Positions 56,250-64,000 of a stretch of 64,000 nt of DNA are shown piece after piece. Under the pieces are notes generated by a model, which had not been told where the DNA came from, searched no databases, and saw nothing but the letters and a program-made list of their open reading frames with translations. The number at the start of each line of letters is the position of its first letter. The stretch's first letter is position 1. The stretch is from Paulownia fortunei (lineage: Eukaryota; Streptophyta; Magnoliopsida; Lamiales; Paulowniaceae): assembly GCA_019321725.1 (NCBI GenBank), contig CM033118.1, positions 13,418,071 through 13,482,070 of the forward strand, in the 5' to 3' direction. The translations under genes and the position numbers were made by a program.

Positions 56250-59080
56250 GAAAACCATCCATGGATTGTAGATTCTAGAGCATCTAATTACATGACAGGA
56301 GATGCTAATCTTCACAACTACAGTCTATGTTTTGAAAATTTTATAATAAAAATCATCGATGGATCCATCTTCAAGGTGGCCAGTACAGGTTCTACTACTA
56401 TTTCAAAAGACCTATCCATTAATTCAGTACTACACATACCAATTTGGATTGCAATCTTTTGTCAATCAGTAAACTTACTCAAGACCTTAATTTTATCACT
56501 ATTTTTTTTCTCAAATTCGTGTGAATTTTAGGATTTGGATTTGGGGAGGAGATTGGCAGTGCTAAGGGTTCTTAGGACTTTATCTTCTCAAAGTGAACGA
56601 GTCTCCTTGAATACAAACTCACAAAGTAGAATGTGTAAGGTCCATGAGTCACCTAAAGAGTTAGCCAAGTAAGAGTCTTATTTCTATTGACAATAAAGAT
56701 AATGTAATCTTGTTTGGCGCTATTGCTTAGGACATCCAAAATTTCTTGTACCTCCAAAAAGTGTTTCTATCTCTATTCTATAACAAAAATCCAAGAGATT
56801 TACAATGTGAAGTGTGTCAATTTTCAAAACATGTTTGAAATACTGACCATATTTGACCTTACAAATCATCTCATCCTTTCTCAATAATTCACAGTGATGT
56901 ACGGGGGCTGTCAAGGGTCAAAAATATTACAGGGGCTAGATGGTTCATATCTTTTGTAGATGGTCATACAAGGATTACATGGTTGTTCCTTATGAAAGAA
57001 AAATTATAAGTTGTTTACATTTTTAAGAATTTTAACACTATGATCCGAACACAGTTTCAAATAAAAATTCAAGTATTGAAAACTGACAATGTAAAAGAAT
57101 ATTTTGAATCTATTCTCGGTGATTATCTTGTTCGCCAGGGCATTACTCATCAAAGTTCATGTGTTGATACCCCTAGCAAAATGGAATGGTTGAGAGATGG
57201 CCGAGAGAAAAAAATAGATATCTCTTAGAAGTTGCTCGATCATTCACGTTCACCACACATCCCTAATTATTTTTGGGGTGAGGCCTACTTACAGCAATCT
57301 ACTTAATAAATAGAATGCCTTCCCAAGTGTTAAACCACCAGACACATTGCCAAGCCCTCTTGCATTCATATCCCAATACATGAGTCTTACATTCTTTCCT
57401 TTAAAGTCTTTAGATGTTTTGCTTTTGTTCACATGTATCCTCAAAATTAAAGAAAGTTGGATCATAAGGCACTCAAATGCATCTTCATTGAGTATTCCTC
57501 ACACCATAAAGTGTATAAATGTTACTCACCACTAATAAGAAGATTCTACAACTCCATGGATGTCTCATTTTTTTAGCAACAAACTTATTAACCCAATTTT
57601 AACATTCACGGGGAGAGTTTCAAATAGGAATATCAGCTTTTGGATATTGAACTCTCAAATTCATCTCATGTCCATGAACCTAATATGTCTTTAGTTAAAC
57701 CAATCCAGCATCTAAATGAGAGTCCATTGTATTCAGTCGAACAACTCCAACCAAATCAGAGTCTAAACTACTACTACCCAAACCAAGCTTCATCTGTTCT
57801 AAGTTTGAATTCTCCAATAAAAATTCCAATCAGTACCTTGAGTCCTTCGGGTACCACAGAAGATCAATATTTGATTCTCTAATATCCTATTTCTATTCTA
57901 CCTGTAGATCCCAGTGAGTTACTTGTCTATTCTAGAATAAACCAGACTCAAGAGAGAAAAAAACAACAATCACCCAAGCACCACCATAAATCTAACTTAA
58001 CTCCAAAATCTCATGAAAATTCATCAAGTAACACTAGCTCTAAATCTTTTCATATTGAGGTACTTTATGATAATTGACCTATTTCCTTTAAAAATGGTGT
58101 AAGGTCCTGCACAAATCATCCCATCTATAACTTTGTCTCATACAGTGGATTGTCACTAGCTTATCATGCATTTGTTAGCAACCCTGACAAGATACAGGTT
58201 CATAATACAATTTATAAAGCTCTCAAGTTACTAGAATAGATGGCAACCATTTTGGAAGAGATTCGAGCACTGGAAAAAAATAGGACTTGGGAAATATCTG
58301 ACCTACCAATTAGAAAATATAAGATAGGGTGTAAGTAGATCTTCACAGTCAAATATATTATAGATGGAAGTGTGAATAGATATAAAGCTCGACTTCTCTC
58401 AAAGGGGTTCACTCAATCTTATGGGATTGACTATTAAGAGACTTTTTCTCCGTGGCCAAACTTAATACTATTAGGGTATTGCTCTCACTAGCTTTCATTA
58501 TAGACTAGCCACTACATCAACTAGATGTGAAGAATACACTCCTCAATGTGATTAAGAAAAATAAGTTTATATAGAGATTCCCGTGGGTTTATCACTCAGA
58601 TGAATGCCAATAATGTCTGTAAGATCAGAAACCCTTATATGGGCATAAACAAACTCCAATGGCTTGGTTAGACTAAAATAGTAAAAAGAATTAGGTACAA
58701 TCAGTGTCAAGCAGATCATACTATATTTGTCAAGCATTCTCTCACATGAAGAAATGCAATACTTATTATGTATGTGGATGATGTTATTTTAACAAAAGAC
58801 CACTAGGAGAAAATTCACAAGCTTAAAAAGTTCTTTACAAAAGAATTTGAGATTAAAAACCTGGGTAACCTCAAATACTTCCTCAGCATGGATGTAGCAT
58901 GATAAAATAAAGGTATTTTAGTCTCTCAATGCAAGTATGTACTGGACCTCCTAAAGGAAAAAAAAGTGCTCAGATATAAGCCATTTAACACCACAAAGGA
59001 CCCCAACTACCCAACGTGGAAGAAATGATAGTACACCCATAAACAAAGGTCGATACCAAAGGTTAGTTGGAATACTAATC
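56250..59080 (+). pseudogene. Copia G pol (protease, integrase, RT)
   Basis: Protease: WIVDSRASNYMTGD near 56263-56305 (DSG changed to DSR), then ISKDLSINSVLHIPI. Integrase: KTDNVKEYFESIL and QSSCVDTPSKMEWL at 57080-57190; the flanks are frameshifted. Central linker: PNQSLNYYYPNQASSVLSLN at 57740-57810. RT: EIRALEKNRTWEISDLP and NRYKARLLSKGFTQSYGIDY near 58258-58435, MYVDDVILTKDH with intact YVDD near 58770-58805, LGNLKYFLSMDVA and KGILVSQCKYVLDLLKEK near 58860-58960. The frame reaches GILI-type sequence at 59080, where the solo LTR interrupts it. Confidence 0.88.
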
Positions 59081-61319
59081 TGTTAGAGTAGGATGCTCAA
59101 CGCCCCAATTGAATTGAGTGTATTATACTCTTTTTCTTTTGTAAAGACAATCTTATTGGGAATCATATTAATAAAAAGGCATTTTCTTTATCTTATGTCA
59201 TGCATCTTTTATTTATGCACATTAGATAAAGCCCTTAGACCAAATTTAGCTACGGGGCATGGTCGCGTATATGATGGCGATCATGGAACATACTTCTAAG
59301 ACTTTTCTCTTAAATATGAGCCGAGTCTAGAGCATTTTGAGATGGGACATCAAGTAGCTTAGTAAGACTTGCACATATGATACATGCTCGTAAGATGAGA
59401 ATGTCGCATTCCATTGGCATTAGCATAGAGATGCAAGTGCATATATGTGGGTGCTTGTTAGGGAACAAGTACACCGAACATGGCTCGCAAGAAATTCTTG
59501 GCTGGAGGCTTTGCCTATCGAAATAAGAATTTATGTGTTACAATAGTACACGGCTAGTTCTCGGACTTGTGGCATGATGGTTGCCTTGTGTGCATCCTAC
59601 AGCACTTTGATATATATTCTGATTGCTTGACAATCACAAAGGGGTTATGTTGGTTATTGCACTAGTGTGCATGGAGGTTATTCAGTAACCAACATAGAAT
59701 TCGACACTTGTCTTTTTAAACAAGATAATCTCCTGTGTTTTCATAGTTTGTACTTCAAAGACATTGGCCAAGGCATGATGAATCATGATTCATTAGGAAT
59801 CATTAGAACTTGAAATGGGATCATAGTTATTGAATCATTTAGGATTTTGACTTATAATCCATACCCTAAATTCAATCGGGAGATTAGCTGTCGAAAGGGT
59901 TGTACGTGTATGGTACTCACAACTAAAATAGGTTTACTCACTATTTTACCTAAAACTAGTTTGCCATGATTACTTACTAGGTGTTTTCATGGATAATGAG
60001 GTTTTTGGAATTAAGGAGTTAATTCCAAAGCAGATTAATTAATTGGAATAATTGTTATTCATAAGTTGCAAATGTTGCAAGTCCAATACTAACTTAGTAG
60101 TGAACCTAAGAGGGTCACACATTTTCATGGAAAGTAACATTTCTAATTCCAATGGTTGGAAATTAATTAATTAATATTGATTAATTAATTAAGGGATCTA
60201 TTTAATTTAATTATTAAATTTTATTATTCAATTAAGTTATTGAATTATTTAATTAAACCTAATTTGATTAGTAAGCTCTTAATTAATTAATCCAAATGGA
60301 GTATATTAAATTAATCAATGAAAAAAATTAAATTAATCAATTGAATTAACTAACTTGGGATTAAATCAATTAGATTGATTTGTGGATTTTTAAGCACAAT
60401 CCCAAAAATTAATGTAGATCACTTAAGAAGCTCACTAAGATATGAAGAGAATAAATTAAATAAATATAATTTATTTAATTAACATATTTATAAATAAATA
60501 AATGTAGTGACCGATTTTTATGGTATAAAAATTGGCCACTAGGATTTATTTAATATATAAATAAATTTTTGGTATATATATTTGATGTAGATCTATCTTG
60601 ATAATTATTTAAAGAGTTCAAATTAATATCAAGAATGTATGTAGATAATTTTGATAGTCTCAAATAAGTCCACATACATAGGAGAGAGAAAAATAAAAGA
60701 GTTGTTGGAAGATTTAGAATTCTTCTAAGATAAAACTTTAAAATAGTTCAAAATTGACGAACTCTCCAAGACTTGGAATAGAAGCAAAATTTCAGCCCCT
60801 ATTAATGGGGAAGCAAAATGAGCAAGAAAAATAAGGAACAAATGTTCTATTAAGTCTTCTATTTTTCTCTCCAAGAAAAGAAAAGAAAAGAATAAAAGAA
60901 TACTAGATTACTAAAAAAAAATTTTGTTCTCTCCAAAAAAATTGTTCTATTTGTTCTTGATCCATCAATTGGATCGAAAGACAAAATTTACTCCGAACCT
61001 AGATTAGTAAACAATTAAAAGAATACTACCAAATTCTTTTAATTGGTGTTACTCTTTCATATTGTGGACCTGATAGAGGGGAGACACTTGGATCCCTACG
61101 AGTTCTGAAAGTCCAGGATAAGCAATTGATTACCTCATTCCCTACTACAATCAGAGTGCGAGAAAAGTATAATTCAAATTTAATATTTGTTTATATATTT
61201 ACTTGAATAAGCGTGATCATCAGAACTGTTTTTGAATCGATGGGATATATATATTTATGTTCGATAAAAAATTTAATTTTTAGCTACGTATGCCCCTGTG
61301 ATTATAGCAAACCCAATAT
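59081..61319 (+). repeat. 2.24-kb solo LTR inserted in copia G
   Basis: Bounded by the pentamer taatc on both sides (59076-59080 and 61320-61324). It begins TGTTAGAGTAGG and ends AACCCAATA, a decayed CA. It has no credible coding frame. It lies exactly where RT of G breaks off and its continuation resumes (YLSLTHQ-like at 61325). Its first 500 bp match the antisense LTR fragment at 4245-4741, which has a polypurine tract outside its start; this indicates an LTR with its internal region removed by recombination. Orientation is given by that polypurine tract. Confidence 0.82.
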
Positions 61320-61324
61320 AATCT

Positions 61325-61937
61325 ATCTCTCTCACACACCAGACCAAATATTAGTTTATCTATTAGTGTGGTGAGTCAGTTCATGAATAACCCAATTGAA
61401 GAACACATAGAGGCAATGTTTAGGATTGTGAGATATTTGAAGGTGACATGCCTATTGTTCAAAAAGTCATTAAGTAGAGATGTTGAATTGACACTAATGC
61501 AGATTAGGTTGGCGATGTGACTGATCGGTGATCAACCTCTTGGTAATGTACTTAGGTTTCGGAAAATCACCTGGTGAAGTAAGAAATAATCTGTCGTGTC
61601 TCGAAGCAATGCCGAAGTAGAGTACAAAGCTCTAGCACATGGGGTTTGTGAAGGAATATGGCCAAAAGGAGTACTTGGAAAACTAAGAATTCCATCTACT
61701 GAACCAATGAAGATGTACTTGCAATCATCATCGCTAAAAATCCTATTCAGCTTGATAGAACAAAGCATGTTGAGATCGACCTTCACATTGTCAAGAAAAT
61801 ATAGAGACTGGGATAATATCCCTACTTTATACTCTTTCATTCCAACAAGTTACAGATATTCTCACTAAGGCAATACCAAGAAAAAACTTCAAAGATTTCA
61901 AACCCAAGCTAGGCCTGATCAACATTTTATAGCCCAG
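61325..61937 (+). pseudogene. Copia G pol continued (end of RT, RNase H)
   Basis: Resumes after the solo LTR with SLSISVVSQFMNNP and HIEAMFRIVRYLKVT (61345-61450). RNase H follows: SRSNAEVEYKALAHGVCEGI at 61596-61660, corresponding to the usual SRSSAEAEYRALA motif, and a PTSYRYSH tail near 61845. Frameshifts and stops divide it. Confidence 0.85.
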
Positions 61938-61949
61938 CTTGAGGGAGAG
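61938..61949 (+). other. Polypurine tract of copia G
   Basis: gcttgagggaga directly before the LTR at 61950, close to the consensus for copia elements. Confidence 0.88.
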
Positions 61950-62203
61950 TATGGAAATCAGTAAATTAATGCTCTGTATCCTTAGAGATTCTATAACTAT
62001 AAATTAGTTATTTGTTTCTAAGAATAAGAAAATTTGAGTATATCATTGTCTTTTATTTGTCAGCTTTTCTTGTATGGCATTCTCCTTCCTTTTATTTTTC
62101 ATTGATTTGAGAAAGTGAGTTATTCCTTCCTCTCTATATATGTATTGTATTCTTTCTTTATCAAAATACAAGAAATAAGAATTATGTTTCTTACAATTCA
62201 AGA
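61950..62203 (+). repeat. 3' LTR of copia G
   Basis: 254 bp, begins TATGGAAATC (decayed TG) and ends AATTCAAGA before the TSD ccatg. Confidence 0.93.
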
Positions 62204-62208
62204 CCATG

Positions 62209-63580
62209 CATGTTCAAACAAGTGAATTCTCATAGAACCTCACGAAAACCATCACCCAATCTCTAATGGAAGAGTTAAATATCATAGGCTCTTCCTTTGG
62301 TAAAAATTCTCACTACACTGAAGGCACCACATAAAAATAATAGGTTTTCAACAAAGGTTGTAATGGGTCCAAAGGGCAGTGATGTGCCTAAGAAATAAAT
62401 GATAGAATACAACAAAGGTTGTAAAAACTTTATGGGGTTAGAGACATAGAGCTCATCAATGAAGAATTCTCATACTCCATGAATTTCAACACTGGGGCCT
62501 ATTGTCATTGAGTTTTAACCCCTTTTCATTATTCTTATTGACTTTGCAACATCGTATTTTTAGTTACAACTGATAATATTTTTATTCAACACTCTACAAT
62601 TTTTTTTTGTCATTTTGTTAGAACCCCCCCTCCCCTGCCCAACACCTATCTTCTATTCCAACCTAAATTTTAGAATAATGGTAGGATAATAGTGCATTTA
62701 GGCTATGTAAGAAGATATGATTACTACAGAAAAAAGTATATTCATTGAAATGATCAAAATAGCTTACTATGGGGGATGTTATCTTAAAACATCATATAGG
62801 GACAAGTTGATTTGGCTATGGTGCTAGAAAGCCATGTATCTTAATCATTTTTCAGGTGGTGCTCAATCAGTCATTTGCCTCGACAAACCAAAAGAAAAAA
62901 TTCTAACATTTAACCCCTACATGTCAAAAACCTAAGTGATTATTAAAGCAAGGGCATCAGAACTACCTATTTTGGCATGTTTGTCTCCACCCCGAATAAC
63001 ATGACTATATGTGCAAAAACGATTTGAGTATAATTATCACAAAAATATATCAACCAAAGAACAACATCAAGGTCCAAAACAACACCCATCATCAATCATA
63101 ACCACATCATTCATGCTCAATTTTAAACATTAAAGTTGGAAGAATATTTACGACTCAAAAAAATTGGCAATCCACAAACTTTTTGTTAAAAACTTCACAA
63201 ACATGTCATGTTATACAAAATAAAATTAGGGGTACGATTTAACAGTATTAAAGTTACTCTTTACTCTGCCACCATTTCTTATGGTTTCAAATTATCCAAG
63301 AGAAAAACACACTTAATTATTTAAAAAAACTAAAAAAGGAAATATTGAATGCACAAGACATGATATTAATTGTCCCCCCCCAATCTAATTAAGACATTTT
63401 CCCCAGTATCGAAAATAGATAGGAAAGTAGAATTTAAAAGATATCACCTGAAATGTGACTTGTTGGAAAATAAAATTTAAACAACATAATATAAACACTA
63501 TTAGTCAAAATCATTAAGGATAAATTTCACAGATTGAGAGTCAAATTCATTTTGCGTTTTTAACTACTGTCCCTGTTGGA
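62209..63580 (-). other. Probable continuation of Athila-type internal sequence, noncoding
   Basis: Sequence continues from the left side of copia G across the TSD. C-runs (62627-62635 and 63374-63381) next to caatctaattaagac and similar phrases are of the type seen in the 3' noncoding part of Athila relatives in antisense. No open frame above 60 codons is credible. The right limit against the LOG remnant is not defined. Confidence 0.45.
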
Positions 63581-64000
63581 TCAATCCACACAAGCCAAGA
63601 CTGGATCAACTTCTGGAATATATACTAGAAATTGATCAATCAGTTGGTCAAGTGTTGGTGCAGAAATAAGGATTCGTCTCGCTGATGGTGAAATAAAATC
63701 TTTTTCCAAAGCATGATCTATAAAAGATAGCAAACCATCAAACAAACCATTAACATTAAGAATACCTGCATGTTTCTAGTGAATGTTGAGTTGTGCCCAA
63801 GAGATAACTTAGATTAACTCCTCCAGTGTACCAAAACCACCAGGTAGGGTGATGAATGCATCTGCATTACTTAACATGTTAGGCATTTTATCCTGAATAT
63901 ATGATAATTTTAGCTCATCTATGATGATCATTCCAATGATATTCTGTATTGTTAATAATTTTGGGATAACTTCTAAGAGTATAACGCTCATATTAATCCT
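63581..64000 (-). pseudogene. LOG-like: LOG-type cytokinin-activating phosphoribohydrolase pseudogene (partial)
   Basis: The minus-strand frame, open to the window edge, reads EVIPKLLTIQNI, then ADAFITLPGGFGTLEELI at 63812-63865. After a TAA (63809-63811) it continues VISWAQLNIH, a TAG (63776-63778), then ILNVNGLFDGLLSFIDHALE, ISPSARRILISAPTLDQLID and a stop at 63581. Functional LOG proteins release active cytokinin bases from nucleotide precursors; PGGxGTxxE is the family signature and binds the nucleotide. The segment before it, usually DMHQRKAEM with a catalytic Arg, reads YIQDKMPNM here, so the Arg is lost. Two stops and this change mark a pseudogene. No intron interrupts the visible 420 bp. 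The N-terminal half lies beyond the window. Confidence 0.88.

Larger units (their letters stand above)
55731..62203 (+). mobile_element. Ty1/copia element G, inserted in Athila sequence and carrying a solo LTR
   Basis: LTRs 55731-55981 and 61950-62203, primer site tggtatcagagcc (55982-55994) directly after the LTR, polypurine tract gcttgagggagag before the 3' LTR, and identical TSD ccatg at 55726-55730 and 62204-62208. Without the 2.24-kb insert the element is about 4.2 kb, short for copia because most of gag is deleted. Pol runs protease, integrase, RT, then the insert, then RNase H. The TSD is perfect but coding is badly decayed. Confidence 0.94.

Noticed and set aside
61532..61840. 102-codon minus-strand frame
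   Set aside because: Antisense of the RNase H of copia G, where the plus strand has the recognisable AEVEYKALAHG motif.
1..64000. CRISPR array, operon or bacterial-type gene cluster
   Set aside because: No regularly spaced short repeats with unique spacers and no compact gene order; the content is typical of a plant nuclear genome.
1..64000. tRNA or rRNA genes
   Set aside because: The only tRNA-like promoter boxes belong to the SINE at 13314-13647, whose downstream part does not fold as a tRNA; no other candidates were seen by eye.

Overview
This window looks like a repeat-rich, roughly two-thirds AT, intergenic stretch of a flowering-plant nuclear chromosome. The evidence is a set of degenerate Ty1/copia retrotransposons with initiator-Met-tRNA-type primer sites, Athila-type Ty3/gypsy LTRs with the plant-specific primer-site motif, a tRNA-derived SINE, a hAT-like non-autonomous DNA element, and at the right edge a decayed copy of a plant LONELY GUY (LOG)-type gene. 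I found no intact protein-coding gene. Every open frame longer than about 100 codons is either a retroelement fragment or a shadow frame.

Layout: 426-5387 is a decayed copia element (+) carrying an antisense LTR fragment of another family. 7749-12417 is a 5'-truncated copia (-). 12785-13295 has unassigned coding-like segments. 13314-13647 is a SINE (-) bounded by a 15-bp perfect target-site duplication (TSD). 14899-25025 is a nest: outer copia A (-) has copia B (-) inserted in its reverse transcriptase (16434-20758) and a hAT-like element inserted in its gag (23788-24560). 25577-32990 is copia D (+), interrupted in gag by copia C (- strand, 26313-31329). 33404-38516 is copia E (+), the best preserved, with a perfect 5-bp TSD.

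38745-40370 is a long imperfect inverted repeat around a GGT-rich core, followed by short tandem duplications. 40900-41253 is a coding-like remnant without an assignment. About 41961-46493 is a tandemly duplicated noncoding, LTR-like unit. 46494-50575 is a gag-only Athila-type element (-). 52515-53806 is a solo LTR (-). 53843-63580 is the 3' end of another Athila-type element (-), split by copia G (+, 55731-62203), which itself contains a 2.2-kb solo LTR (59081-61319). 63581-64000 is the LOG pseudogene (-), running off the window.

The parts do not form a pathway. They record successive transposition: insertion order can be read from interrupted reading frames that resume across inserts and from paired TSDs. 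All pol genes carry stops, frameshifts or lost catalytic residues, so the elements are fossils. I did not find a convincing previously undescribed system. The items I rate highest are the in-frame AT microsatellite inside an RT gene, the large inverted repeat, the SINE, the LOG remnant and the two unassigned coding-like stretches. Coordinates of degenerate features were read by eye; limits without a TSD or LTR match are approximate.
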